From: Xanthobacteraceae bacterium
GTDB lineage: Bacteria > Pseudomonadota > Alphaproteobacteria > Rhizobiales > Xanthobacteraceae
DNA length: 40,091 bases
Assembly: GCA_030037065.1 (NCBI GenBank)
Contig: JASHRW010000339.1
Location: 1 to 40,091, forward strand
Direction of reading: 5' to 3'
The translations under genes and the position numbers were made by a program. The notes beneath the pieces are model-generated. The model worked only from the letters and a program-made list of their open reading frames with translations. It did no database searches and had not been told where the DNA came from. Position 1 is the stretch's first letter. Each line of letters begins with the position of its first letter. Positions 8,446-16,248 of this stretch are shown piece after piece.

Positions 8446-9348
8446 TCATTGATCCCTTGTCGCCTTGAGGTGGGCAAACACCTTGGCGCGCAAGGCCGCC
8501 TGCTCTTCGGCGCTCCACTTGCGGAAACCCTCGCCGGATTTGAAGCCAAGCTTTCGCTCGTCCACGAGCTTGCGCAGGTAGGGCGACGGCCCCGGCCGGC
8601 CGTCGATCGCCGGCAGCACGGTTTCGTGGATCGCCAGCGTCAGGTCGGTGCCGACGAAGTCGGCGTTTTCCAGCGGGCCGAGCACAGCGATGCGGCGGCC
8701 GAACGAGGCTTTGATCACGGCATCGACGGTCTCGGCATCGCAGATGCCGTTCTCGACCAGCGAAATCGCTTCCCGCCACAGCGCATGCTGCAGCCGGTTG
8801 CCGATGAAGCCAGGCACATCCTTTTTCACGTGGGCGGGCTTTTTGCCGGCGGCCCGGTGCAGCTCCATGGTCCATGCGACGGCCGCGGAGGAAGTCCATT
8901 GCGTCTCGATCACTTCGACGAGCGGCACCAGGAACGGCGGATTCCACCAGTGCGTCCCCAGGGCGCGCTCGCGTTTTTGCAGTCCCTGCATGATCGCGGT
9001 GATCGGAATCACCGAAGTGTTGCTGGCGAGGATCGTATCGGGCCGCACGTGCTGTTCGATCTCGGCGAACAGCTTCTGCTTGAGCGGCAGATTTTCCGAA
9101 ACCGCTTCCACCACGTAATCCGCGTTGCGCATGGCGTCGGCGAGATCGAAGCAGGGCTCGACACGCTCGACAGCGCTCTCGTCGTCGCCGAGATCGCGCA
9201 GATTGGCCGTAATACGCGATTTCGCCGAATCGAGATTTTGGACGATGGTATCGGTGATCGTCACATCGTGACCTGCCAGCGCAAACACTTGCGCAATGCC
9301 GTGACCCATCAAGCCGGCGCCGACGACGGCGATCTTGGCTTTGCTCAT
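8446..9348 (-). CDS. 3-hydroxyacyl-CoA dehydrogenase, NAD-binding type
   Basis: A 300-residue short form of the L-3-hydroxyacyl-CoA dehydrogenase family (FadB/Hbd dehydrogenase domains, PF02737 plus PF00725). The dinucleotide motif G10-x-G12-x-x-G15 opens the Rossmann fold. The catalytic region follows with S109-N-T-S, H133 in T-H-W-W-N-P-P, E145 in L-V-E-V-I, and the P-G-F-I-G-N-R segment near 185. The H-W-W-N-P-P variant resembles stand-alone members acting on short or unusual hydroxyacyl substrates, including carnitine dehydrogenase relatives, so a classical fatty-acid role is not assured. It sits 27 bases downstream of the SDR gene and probably shares its transcript with the cyclase and cupin genes further upstream. 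Confidence 0.87.
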   Translation of the reverse strand: MSKAKIAVVGAGLMGHGIAQVFALAGHDVTITDTIVQNLDSAKSRITANLRDLGDDESAVERVEPCFDLADAMRNADYVVEAVSENLPLKQKLFAEIEQHVRPDTILASNTSVIPITAIMQGLQKRERALGTHWWNPPFLVPLVEVIETQWTSSAAVAWTMELHRAAGKKPAHVKKDVPGFIGNRLQHALWREAISLVENGICDAETVDAVIKASFGRRIAVLGPLENADFVGTDLTLAIHETVLPAIDGRPGPSPYLRKLVDERKLGFKSGEGFRKWSAEEQAALRAKVFAHLKATRDQ

Positions 9349-9375
9349 GCCGCAGTCATTCCTACGGGATTGCGT

Positions 9376-10182
9376 CTAGCCCGCCGTGTAGCCACCGTCG
9401 GCGTAGAGGATGTGGCCGGTATAGAAATCGGATGCCTTCGAGGCAAGGAACAGCAGCGGACCGGCGAGATCCGAGGGCTCGCCGAGGCGACCCTTCGGTA
9501 CGCGGGTGAGAAAGCCTTTGCGCACACTCGTCGCGCGTTCGCTGTCCTCGTACATCCAGGCGGTCAGCGGCGAGCGGAATACCGTCGGGCCGATGGCATT
9601 GACGGTGATCCCAGTGTCGCCCCATTCGCAGCCAAGCGCCTTGGTGATGCCGTCGATCGCGGATTTCGAAGCACAGTAGGCGGTATAGCCGGCCGGATGG
9701 CCAAGGAGTCCGCGCGCCGACGACATGAGAATGACCTTGCCGCCGCGGCCCTGCGCCAGCATTTGCTTGCCGGCGGCGCGCGCCATCAGCCAGGACTGGG
9801 TGACGTTGACGTCCATCACTTCCGAAAAGGTTTCCGGCGGCTGATCGACGATTTTCTGCACCTTGTTGATGCCCGAAGCGCATACCAAGATATCGACGCC
9901 GCCGAACCGCTTCACCGCGGCATCGACGATCCTGTCGCATGCCGCCGCATTGGTCGGGCGCATGTTGACGGGTTCGACTTTGTCACCGAGCTTTTCGCAT
10001 TCGGTCGCGACCTTCTTCAGTGCCTCCGCGCCGCCGGCCGAAAGCACGAGATTGCAGCCGGCGCCGGCAAGCACCTTGGCGGCCAGTGCGCCGAAGGCGC
10101 CGGTCGCGCCGGTGATGACGGCGGTCTTGCCGCGCACGTCGAATAACGACAGGGGGTTTTTCAGGAAGTCTTCGTCGGACAT
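9376..10182 (-). CDS. SDR family NAD(P)-dependent oxidoreductase
   Basis: A classical 268-residue short-chain dehydrogenase/reductase. The cofactor motif T24-G-A-T-G-A-F-G31 is close to the N-terminus, after an extra lead of about 15 residues. C-A-S-G occupies the N-N-A-G position near 101. The catalytic serine is S154/S155 (M-S-S-A-R-G), and Y169-x-x-x-K173 is intact. The C-terminal Y-A-D-G-G-Y pattern is typical of SDRs resembling gluconate 5-dehydrogenase or 3-oxoacyl-ACP reductase. A GGAG ribosome site lies 5 bases before ATG at 10182. It lies between the palindromic repeat and the 3-hydroxyacyl-CoA dehydrogenase gene, so the two dehydrogenases may work in sequence on a hydroxyacid. Confidence 0.88.
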   Translation of the reverse strand: MSDEDFLKNPLSLFDVRGKTAVITGATGAFGALAAKVLAGAGCNLVLSAGGAEALKKVATECEKLGDKVEPVNMRPTNAAACDRIVDAAVKRFGGVDILVCASGINKVQKIVDQPPETFSEVMDVNVTQSWLMARAAGKQMLAQGRGGKVILMSSARGLLGHPAGYTAYCASKSAIDGITKALGCEWGDTGITVNAIGPTVFRSPLTAWMYEDSERATSVRKGFLTRVPKGRLGEPSDLAGPLLFLASKASDFYTGHILYADGGYTAG

Positions 10183-10206
10183 GATATCTCCACAAGCTCT
10201 CTAACT

Positions 10207-10307
10207 GTCATGCCCGCGTAGGCGGGGCATCCAGTAATCGTCAGTGCTGCGGCCAATCCGACCGCGTCTCGGATTACTGGATCGTCCGCATGCGCGGACG
10301 ACGACGG
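10207..10307. repeat. Palindromic intergenic repeat (RPE/REP-like)
   Basis: A region of about 100 bases with GTCATGCCCGCG then GGCGGGGCATCCAGTAATC on the left and GATTACTGGATCGTCCGC then GCGCGGACGACGAC on the right. The inner CCAGTAATC/GATTACTGG arms are exact, and each outer part forms its own GC-rich stem-loop. This composition is typical of repeats dispersed between genes in Bradyrhizobium-like genomes. It lies between the cupin and SDR genes on the - strand and could modulate read-through. Confidence 0.75.
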
Positions 10308-10319
10308 CGCCGAGCGCCG

Positions 10320-10658
10320 TCATTTCACCGGCGCTACCGCGACCGCGATGGTGCAGACCTCGTTTGTCCGGTTGATGATCTCGCGGCTCTCGTTGGGGCC
10401 GATATAGACGCTGTCGCCGGCGCGCGCGACCGTCTCTTTGCCGCCGGCGATGACCGTCAACTCGCCGGCCAGCACGTAGTAAATCTTTTCCGGCGGCGAC
10501 GCATCGGGGCCGGCGCCGCCGCCAGGCAGGAAATGCGAGATGCCGAACACCAGTGTCTGCGAGCCGCCCATCTCGGCGCCGAACAGGCGAAACGATTTGT
10601 AGTCGCGGTGATTGGGCCCCTCGTAGGCCTTCGCCTCGGAAAATTTACGCACGATCAT
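10320..10658 (-). CDS. Small cupin-domain protein
   Basis: A 112-residue single-domain cupin (PF07883 type). The conserved beta-barrel patterns are G-x-x-P-x-x-x-x-P-P-E-K-I-Y-Y-V-L-A-G-E-L-T-V around 50-70 and A-G-D-S-V-Y-I-G-P-N around 82-92. Metal-binding histidines of classical cupins are largely replaced (E-K-I-Y-Y instead of H-x-H), so it may bind a ligand without catalysing a reaction. ATG at 10658 has a GGAGAAG site, and its first bases overlap the stop of the cyclase gene as ATGA, implying translational coupling. The pairing suggests the cupin helps bind or process the substrate or product of the cyclase. Confidence 0.83.
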   Translation of the reverse strand: MIVRKFSEAKAYEGPNHRDYKSFRLFGAEMGGSQTLVFGISHFLPGGGAGPDASPPEKIYYVLAGELTVIAGGKETVARAGDSVYIGPNESREIINRTNEVCTIAVAVAPVK

Positions 10659-11500
10659 GCGAACTTCTCCCCTTTCTCGATCCGGTACGATCCCTTCGGA
10701 TCGATGATCGCCACCAGCCGGATGATGCAGCCGTCGCCCCGCTCCCAGTTCCACGGAAATAGCGCGAAGGTGCAGCGTCGGCCGGTGACCTTGTCGATGT
10801 CGCCGCCCACGTTCTCAATGCCCAGAATGCCGTTGTTGAACAGAATGCGGTGTACCGGCTCCCAATCCGGGAAATCCTCCTTCCAGTCGCGTCCGCCCGA
10901 CCATTTCTTGTACTCTTCGGCAAGATGTGGATGCAGCGGCCCGTTGCGCTGCGGTCCGATCGCGGTGGCGAGCGGATGATCGTTGGCCTGGGTGTCGTGG
11001 CCGACCACCTTTACCTTCTTCTCGACGAACCACTCGCCGGCCGACGGCACGAAGCCGGGCGCGCGGCAGAAATAGTCCTCGTTGTCCTCGTAGAGCTTGT
11101 GCCAGCCGGTATTGACGATCACGACGTCGCGCGGGCGTACGATTTTGCCCGCGGCCTTTTCCAGATCGTCATAGGTGATCTGCTCCCATTTTTTCTTCGG
11201 GACCGAGACGACGATTCCCGAGCCGAAGAAATGCGGCAGCGGCACCTCGTCGATGAACGGCAGACCCTGCACGACATGGGCCGGCGCGTCGATGTGCGTC
11301 GTATTGTGCATCGACGTCGTGATGCGCTGCGACAAGACACCCGACTTCGCCATATAGTGGATGCGCTCGATCTTGACGTCTTCGAAATAGGGCCAATTCG
11401 GTGACTGATAGCCGAAGCGATGGGATAGATTGTAGAACTCAAGCCCCATCGAATTGTTGAGGTTTTCCTCCATCGCGACGCCGCGAATCTTCTTGACCAC
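10655..11500 (-). CDS. Cyclase family protein (kynurenine formamidase-like metal hydrolase)
   Basis: A 281-residue member of PF04199. The diagnostic metal-binding motif H-N-T-T-H-I-D-A-P-A-H (pattern H-x-x-T-H-x-D-x-P-x-H) is intact near residues 64-74. Further family patterns include D-V-V-I-V-N-T-G-W and a late histidine in G-P-L-H-P-H. Members hydrolyse amide or lactone bonds (N-formylkynurenine, isatin) or act on polyketides. GTG at 11500 is preferred, since GGGAGG lies 5 bases before it, giving the sequence M-V-K-K-I-R-G; an internal ATG at 11473 is the alternative. It is the first gene of a probable cyclase-cupin-SDR-3-hydroxyacyl-CoA dehydrogenase operon and is divergent from the amidohydrolase at 11650. 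Confidence 0.86.
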   Translation of the reverse strand: MVKKIRGVAMEENLNNSMGLEFYNLSHRFGYQSPNWPYFEDVKIERIHYMAKSGVLSQRITTSMHNTTHIDAPAHVVQGLPFIDEVPLPHFFGSGIVVSVPKKKWEQITYDDLEKAAGKIVRPRDVVIVNTGWHKLYEDNEDYFCRAPGFVPSAGEWFVEKKVKVVGHDTQANDHPLATAIGPQRNGPLHPHLAEEYKKWSGGRDWKEDFPDWEPVHRILFNNGILGIENVGGDIDKVTGRRCTFALFPWNWERGDGCIIRLVAIIDPKGSYRIEKGEKFA

Positions 11501-11649
11501 AAGAGCCTCCCTGGCACGCCCACGCGTTTGGATACTTATAGCATTGGGCCATATACCACCGTACCGGATATCGGATATAGACCCCGCAACGATATGCCTC
11601 GGGGCGTTTCGCATTGGCCGGAGACGGCATGAAGCGATAGAGGAAACGC
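11501..11649. promoter_or_regulatory. Divergent intergenic region between cyclase and amidohydrolase genes
   Basis: These 149 bases separate two divergent genes and contain the most AT-rich patch nearby (about 11528-11582, with TACTTATAG, CCATATACC, GGATATCGGATATAG). The two GGATAT direct repeats at about 11566-11577 and the related GATATG at about 11601 look like possible regulator sites. Both promoters must lie here unless transcription comes from further away. No exact consensus could be assigned. Confidence 0.4.
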
Positions 11650-12612
11650 ATGGTGCAGAAGATGGCGCTGGAGGAGCATTTTCTCGCTCCCGGCTATGAA
11701 GACTATTGGCGGGCGACGGTCGGCAACGTCGACCCCAAGCATGCTGCAAACCTGCTGGCGCAACTCACTGATTTCGGCGAGCAGCGGCTTGCCGCGATGG
11801 ATGGCGCGGGAATTGCGCACGCAGTGCTGTCCATCGCCGGGCCTGGCGTGCAGAGCGAGCGCGATCCGCCGACCGCAACTCGTGTCGCCCGCGCGGCAAA
11901 CGATTTTCTCGCCAGCGAAATCCAGAAGCGGCCGGATCGCTATTCGGGCTTCGCCCATCTTGCCGTGCAGGATCCGCGCGGCGCCGCCGCTGAACTGGAG
12001 CGCTGCATGCGAGAGCTGAAATTTTGTGGCGCCATGATAAACGGACACACGTTCGGCCAATATCTTGATCACCCTTCGCTCTACGCGTTCTGGGAGCGCG
12101 CCGAAGCACTCGGCGCGCCGATCTACATTCATCCGACTGATCCGGTCGCTCCCTCTCCCGCACTCGAAGGCGTCGCCGGGCTCCGCCGCGCCACTTGGGA
12201 ATGGGGATTTGAAACAGGCTCGCACGCCTTGCGGCTCGTCTTCAGCGGCCACTTCGACCGCTTCCCGCGCGCCGAGGTAATCCTCGGCCATCTGGGCGAG
12301 ACGCTGCCGTTCCTGCTCTGGCGCTTCGACAGCCGCGCCAAGCTCTACGGTATCAAACTCGCCAAAGCGCCATCCGACTACATCAAGCAGAATATCGTGG
12401 TGACCACCTCGGGCATGTGCTCGGCCGAACCGCTGAACTGCTCTCTCGCGGCACTCGGCCAAGATCGCGTGATGTTCGCCGCGGATTACCCGTTCGAGTC
12501 GGCGCAGGAAGCCGGCGAGTTTTTGGACCATGTAAAGCTGGCAGAGCCACTACGGGCGGACATCGCGTTCAACAATGCGGCAAAGTATTTCGGCCTGCCA
12601 ACCTCTTCCTGA
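11650..12612 (+). CDS. Amidohydrolase 2 family protein, gamma-resorcylate decarboxylase-like
   Basis: A 320-residue TIM-barrel metalloenzyme of PF04909. The N-terminal M-A-L-E-E-H-F segment places E8 and H10 exactly where the gamma-resorcylate (2,6-dihydroxybenzoate) decarboxylases have their first two metal ligands. H161 (I-Y-I-H-P-T-D), H214 (G-H-L-G-E) and D279 (F-A-A-D-Y-P-F-E) complete the site (Rhizobium enzyme: E8, H10, H164, D287). It should therefore be a non-oxidative aromatic acid decarboxylase, or a related hydrolase such as the 5-carboxyvanillate decarboxylase type. The exact substrate is not readable. ATG at 11650 follows GAGGAAAC. It is 19 bases upstream of the dehydrogenase gene at 12632, so the two are probably co-transcribed. 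Confidence 0.85.
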   Translation: MVQKMALEEHFLAPGYEDYWRATVGNVDPKHAANLLAQLTDFGEQRLAAMDGAGIAHAVLSIAGPGVQSERDPPTATRVARAANDFLASEIQKRPDRYSGFAHLAVQDPRGAAAELERCMRELKFCGAMINGHTFGQYLDHPSLYAFWERAEALGAPIYIHPTDPVAPSPALEGVAGLRRATWEWGFETGSHALRLVFSGHFDRFPRAEVILGHLGETLPFLLWRFDSRAKLYGIKLAKAPSDYIKQNIVVTTSGMCSAEPLNCSLAALGQDRVMFAADYPFESAQEAGEFLDHVKLAEPLRADIAFNNAAKYFGLPTSS

Positions 12613-12631
12613 GGATGAGGAATAAGGTTTC

Positions 12632-13594
12632 ATGCCCAAAGTTCTCATCATCGATATTCACGCCGAAATGTATCGCGACCGGCTTGGCGCGGAATTTCCG
12701 GACCTGCAATTCAATCTGTGCCATCGCGCCGCGGAGGCGAACGGCGATCTTTCGGATGTCGAGGTGCTGATCTGCTTCGGGATCGCGGTGGACGATTCCA
12801 TTCTGCGCCGCGCGAACCAGCTCAAATGGATTCAATCGCTGGCGACGGGTGTCGACCATTTTCTGCGCAGTCCCTCACTCAAGCCCGACATGCTCATCAC
12901 CAGCGGACGCGGCATCCACGGCGCATCCATGCGCGAGGAGATCATCTACCTGATGATGGCGGTGAACCGGAATGCCTTGCAAGCGGCGGAAGACAAGAAG
13001 GCTCGTCACTGGGAGCGGCGGCTCTGGAGCACGCTTAACGGCAAGACCGCAGTGATTGTCGGCGTCGGCGTGGTCGGCATTGCCATCGGCGAATTGCTCA
13101 AAGCGCTCGGCATGCGCGTCATCGGCATCACCCGTACGCCGCGCGCCATCACGGGCTTCGACAACATGATGCCGACCGATCGGCTGGTCGAGGCCGCTCG
13201 CCAGGCGGACTATCTCATCAATGTCTTGCCGGCGTCTGCGGAAAATCTCGGCCTGTTCGACGCCAAAGTGTTCGCAGCCATGAAGGCATCAGCCTATTTC
13301 ATCAATGGTGGCCGCGGACAGACCGTCGATGAGTCCGCGCTGATCGCGGCTCTGCGTGAGTGCCGCATCGCCGGCGCCGGCCTCGACGTTTTCCAACAGA
13401 CGCCGCTGCCGGCCGACAGCCCGTTCTGGGATCTACCGAACGTGTTCATCACGCCGAACGTCGGCGGCTACATCGTCGAGTACGAAGAGCTGATCATGCC
13501 ACTCGTGATCGACAACATGCGATTGTTCCTCGCCGGGCGGGAGAGCGAGATGGCAAATATCGTGACGCGCTGGATGTCAAATCCGCTCCACTAG
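12632..13594 (+). CDS. D-2-hydroxyacid dehydrogenase family protein with altered catalytic site
   Basis: A 320-residue protein with the fold of D-2-hydroxyacid dehydrogenases (PF00389/PF02826). The NAD motif G144-V-G146-V-V-G149 is intact and R228 in N-G-G-R-G occupies the substrate-binding arginine position. The two other catalytic residues are absent: the glutamate of D-V-F-x-x-E-P is T257 (D-V-F-Q-Q-T-P), and the acid/base histidine of T-P-H-x-x-G is N276 (T-P-N-V-G-G). Codons were read directly (ACG and AAC). It starts at ATG 12632 after GAGGAATAAGG. The reaction may therefore differ from normal hydride transfer to a 2-keto acid. The last 4 bases overlap the convergent MDR gene. Confidence 0.86.
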   Translation: MPKVLIIDIHAEMYRDRLGAEFPDLQFNLCHRAAEANGDLSDVEVLICFGIAVDDSILRRANQLKWIQSLATGVDHFLRSPSLKPDMLITSGRGIHGASMREEIIYLMMAVNRNALQAAEDKKARHWERRLWSTLNGKTAVIVGVGVVGIAIGELLKALGMRVIGITRTPRAITGFDNMMPTDRLVEAARQADYLINVLPASAENLGLFDAKVFAAMKASAYFINGGRGQTVDESALIAALRECRIAGAGLDVFQQTPLPADSPFWDLPNVFITPNVGGYIVEYEELIMPLVIDNMRLFLAGRESEMANIVTRWMSNPLH

Positions 13595-14673
13595 GTCCAC
13601 GGCAATACCACAATGCGGCCGACAAGATTGGGTGACGTCTCGAGCAGCGTATGTGCCTCGCTGACACGCGCCAATGGGAAGCGCGCGGCGATGCGAGTGT
13701 TGATTTGATGCTTGCCGAGCAGCTTGAGCACGGCGAGCATGTCGTTCATGCGCGCACCGCGAATGCCGAGCAGGTTCAGCTCCAGGCGGATCATGTCGGC
13801 GGCAGTGAAAGGCATCGGCTCGCGGCCTTGCTCGCTGGAAATGACGAGGCGGCCGCCGAGCCGCATTACGCTGCCGAGAAAGCGCAGCAGCTCCGGGCTG
13901 CCGGTGTAATCGATGGCGTGGTCGACCCCCTCACCGGCCGTGAACGCCAGCACATCGGCGCGAGCACGCTCGGCATCGGCGGTGACGACCACCGCGTCGG
14001 CGCCAAGCTCGCGCAGCATTGCGACCTTGCCGGGATGACGCGTCGTCGCGATCACCCGCGCGCCGGCGAGCTCGCATAACTGCATTGTCGCCTGCCCCAT
14101 GCCACCGGAGGCGCCCGCGATCAGCACGGTATCGCCGAGCCGCACCATGAGCCGATCGCGCACCACCCGATGCGACGACGAGAACGGCCATAGCGCGACA
14201 CCCGCTTGCTCGTAATCGACGCCACCGGGCAGCGGCAGCCACATGCGTTCATCACGCACCAGATATTGGGCGTAGGAGCCGAACGTCTGGTGGCCCGGGA
14301 TGGCAAGGTTGCGCGACAGATTGCCGAGCCCCCGCGCGGTTTCGGCCGCATCGGGATCCTCCGGATGGGTGACGCCGATGACGCGGTCGCCCGGCTTGAA
14401 TCGCGTCACCGCACCGCCGACGGCGATCACCTCGCCCGCCGCTTCCCGACCCAATTGCTGCGGCAGTGGAAACGCGGCACGGCCCGGAAGCTGATAGCGT
14501 GCGAGATCGCCGGCGCGATATTTCACGTCCCAGCGCGACACCGAGCCGGCGAAATTCTTCACCAGCACGTCGTGCGCGTCGAGCGGCGGCAGGTCGTATT
14601 CGCCGAAGATCAGCTTGTCCGGTCCGCCATATTCGAACAAACGGACCGCCATGGTCTTGGTCGGGATGGCCAT
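13591..14673 (-). CDS. MDR superfamily oxidoreductase (zinc-free quinone reductase/alcohol dehydrogenase-like)
   Basis: A 360-residue medium-chain dehydrogenase/reductase. The N-terminal GroES-like domain has G-x-D-V-x-V-K patterns and the P-L-P-Q-Q-L-G-R-E-A-A-G-E-V segment. The usual G-H-E is G-R-E, and the cysteine ligand position carries A-G-S-V-S, so the catalytic zinc site is missing. The Rossmann part shows G-A-S-G-G-M-G-Q-A near 190. This fits NADPH:quinone oxidoreductase-like members. ATG at 14673 has little ribosome site; ATG at 14652 is an alternative start. It lies 48 bases downstream of the tRNA-Cys gene on the same strand, and its 3' end overlaps the convergent dehydrogenase by 4 bases. 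Confidence 0.85.
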   Translation of the reverse strand: MAIPTKTMAVRLFEYGGPDKLIFGEYDLPPLDAHDVLVKNFAGSVSRWDVKYRAGDLARYQLPGRAAFPLPQQLGREAAGEVIAVGGAVTRFKPGDRVIGVTHPEDPDAAETARGLGNLSRNLAIPGHQTFGSYAQYLVRDERMWLPLPGGVDYEQAGVALWPFSSSHRVVRDRLMVRLGDTVLIAGASGGMGQATMQLCELAGARVIATTRHPGKVAMLRELGADAVVVTADAERARADVLAFTAGEGVDHAIDYTGSPELLRFLGSVMRLGGRLVISSEQGREPMPFTAADMIRLELNLLGIRGARMNDMLAVLKLLGKHQINTRIAARFPLARVSEAHTLLETSPNLVGRIVVLPWT

Positions 14674-14721
14674 CCCGACACACTACCACACGGAACAACG
14701 ACGATTGAATTCTTGGGAGTT

Positions 14722-14796
14722 TGGAGCAGCGGGCGGGGATCGAACCCGCTCATGACGGCTTTGCACACCGTTGCGTTCCCAATTCGCGACCGCTGC
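14722..14796 (-). tRNA. tRNA-Cys (anticodon GCA)
   Basis: Read on the - strand, 75 bases form a full cloverleaf. The acceptor stem GCAGCGG/CCGCTGC is perfect over 7 bp. The D-stem is GCG/CGC around AATTGGGAA. The anticodon stem ACGGT/GCCGT holds loop GTGCAAA with anticodon GCA. The T-arm is GCGGG-TTCGATC-CCCGC. The discriminator base is U, the identity base of cysteine tRNAs, and CCA is encoded. No duplicated 3' end or integrase gene was seen nearby. Confidence 0.95.
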
Positions 14797-14982
14797 ACCA
14801 TCCAAATGCTACCAAGGAAAGCTTAATTGCAATTTCAATCGTATGGTCGAAGAACTTTAAGATTAATTCGACCCTATTCTGACGGCCGAGCTTAAATCTG
14901 CTATTGGCATATGGCGCTGCTTCTCGGCCATTGCGGCAGCGCGTTAACCAACACCAACCAGCCGATACACGATCGGAGCATG

Positions 14983-16248
14983 ATGTCAGGTCAATCTAGA
15001 ACCTGCGAGGCCGTTGTCGTCGGAGCGGGTCCTTACGGGCTATCAGTCGCCGCGCATCTCAAGCATGCCGGCATCGCAACTCGCGTCTTCGGCGAACCGA
15101 TGGCGTTCTGGCAACGGAACATGCCCGAGGGCATGCTGCTCCGCTCGCCGTGGCGTGCGACGCACCTGTCGGATCCGAACGGTACCTGGTCGCTCGACGC
15201 TTATGCGTCCGCGCACGGTGTCGATCCGAACGTCCGGCTGCCGCTTAGGTCCTTTGTTGCCTATGGCGAATGGTTCCAGCAGCACGCCGTCGCGGATGTC
15301 GACCGCCGCGCGGTACGGCGGATCGACACGGCGCACGATGGCTTTCGCTTGACTCTCGATGATGGCGAGACGCTCGACGCCGACCGCATCATTATCGCCA
15401 CCGGACTACGCAACCAGGAATACCGGCCGCTGCCGTTCAAGGACGTTCCAATCACGCTTGCGAGCCATTCCAGTCAACATCCCGATCTTTCGGTGTTTCG
15501 CGGCAAGCGGGTCGGAGTGATCGGACGCGGTCAAAGCGCGTGCGAATCGGCAGCGCTGCTCGCCGAGAGCGGCGCCGAGGTCGAGATCATCAGCCGCGGG
15601 GACATTCGTTGGCTCGGCATTCCGGCCAACGGTACCACCCAAACGACGGTAGACCGCTGGCTGCGCGAGGCGTTGGCGGCGCCCTCCGAAGTCGGACCTT
15701 TTCCGCTCAGCTGGCTCGTCGAAATGCCCGGCATCGTTCGGCACATACCGGCCGCGCTGCGCAGCGAGTTTTCGGGGCGCTGCCTGAAAGCGGCCGCCTC
15801 CGGATGGCTGAAACCGCGCTTCGCCAAGGTCAGATGCAACCCCGGGCGAACGATCTTGGCGGCACGCACGCGCGGCAGTCGCATTACTCTCGATCTCGAC
15901 GACGGCACAAAAACGTTCGACCATGTCCTCCTCGGGACCGGTTATCGGGTCGACATCTCGCGCATCGGTATCCTGGCGTCGCAACTTCTCGACAGGATCG
16001 ATTGCGTGGGTGGTTCTCCGCTGCTGGGTCCGGGATTGCAGTCGAGCGTGCCGAAGCTGCATTTCGTCGGCTCCTATGCGGTCCGAAGTTTTGGGCCATT
16101 GCTGCGGTTCATTGCCGGTGCCCCCTATGCGGCGCGAGCGGTCGCCACGGCGGCGACCCGCCGTATTATGCCCAAGCCTGCCGAACCGAAGCAGATCGGC
16201 AAGATGTTCGGCGCCGTCGCCACACCCAATCCGTGGCCTCCCCGGTGA
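14983..16248 (+). CDS. FAD-dependent oxidoreductase, N-hydroxylating monooxygenase-like
   Basis: A 421-residue two-dinucleotide-domain flavoprotein. FAD motif G14-A-G16-P-Y-G19 follows the A-V-V-V strand. A second Rossmann motif, G-V-I-G-R-G-Q-S-A-C-E-S-A-A-L-L, lies near 175 for NAD(P)H. A-T-G-L and L-G-T-G-Y are the usual flavoprotein hinge motifs near 140 and 320. The layout is that of flavin monooxygenases related to lysine/ornithine N-hydroxylases, but the substrate is unknown. ATG at 14983 is 4 bases after GGAG; the adjacent ATG at 14980 is too close to that site. Its stop overlaps the ATP-grasp start as GTGA, so the two proteins are made together and probably act on one metabolite. Confidence 0.78.
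   Translation: MSGQSRTCEAVVVGAGPYGLSVAAHLKHAGIATRVFGEPMAFWQRNMPEGMLLRSPWRATHLSDPNGTWSLDAYASAHGVDPNVRLPLRSFVAYGEWFQQHAVADVDRRAVRRIDTAHDGFRLTLDDGETLDADRIIIATGLRNQEYRPLPFKDVPITLASHSSQHPDLSVFRGKRVGVIGRGQSACESAALLAESGAEVEIISRGDIRWLGIPANGTTQTTVDRWLREALAAPSEVGPFPLSWLVEMPGIVRHIPAALRSEFSGRCLKAAASGWLKPRFAKVRCNPGRTILAARTRGSRITLDLDDGTKTFDHVLLGTGYRVDISRIGILASQLLDRIDCVGGSPLLGPGLQSSVPKLHFVGSYAVRSFGPLLRFIAGAPYAARAVATAATRRIMPKPAEPKQIGKMFGAVATPNPWPPR

Noticed and set aside
8446-10146. A + strand open frame of 565 codons opposite the dehydrogenase genes
   Set aside because: Both - strand genes have full family motifs and ribosome sites; the + frame is a GC-skew shadow.
14722-14796. tRNA-Cys as the attachment site of an integrated element
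   Set aside because: No integrase gene and no duplicated tRNA 3' end were seen on either side within the window.
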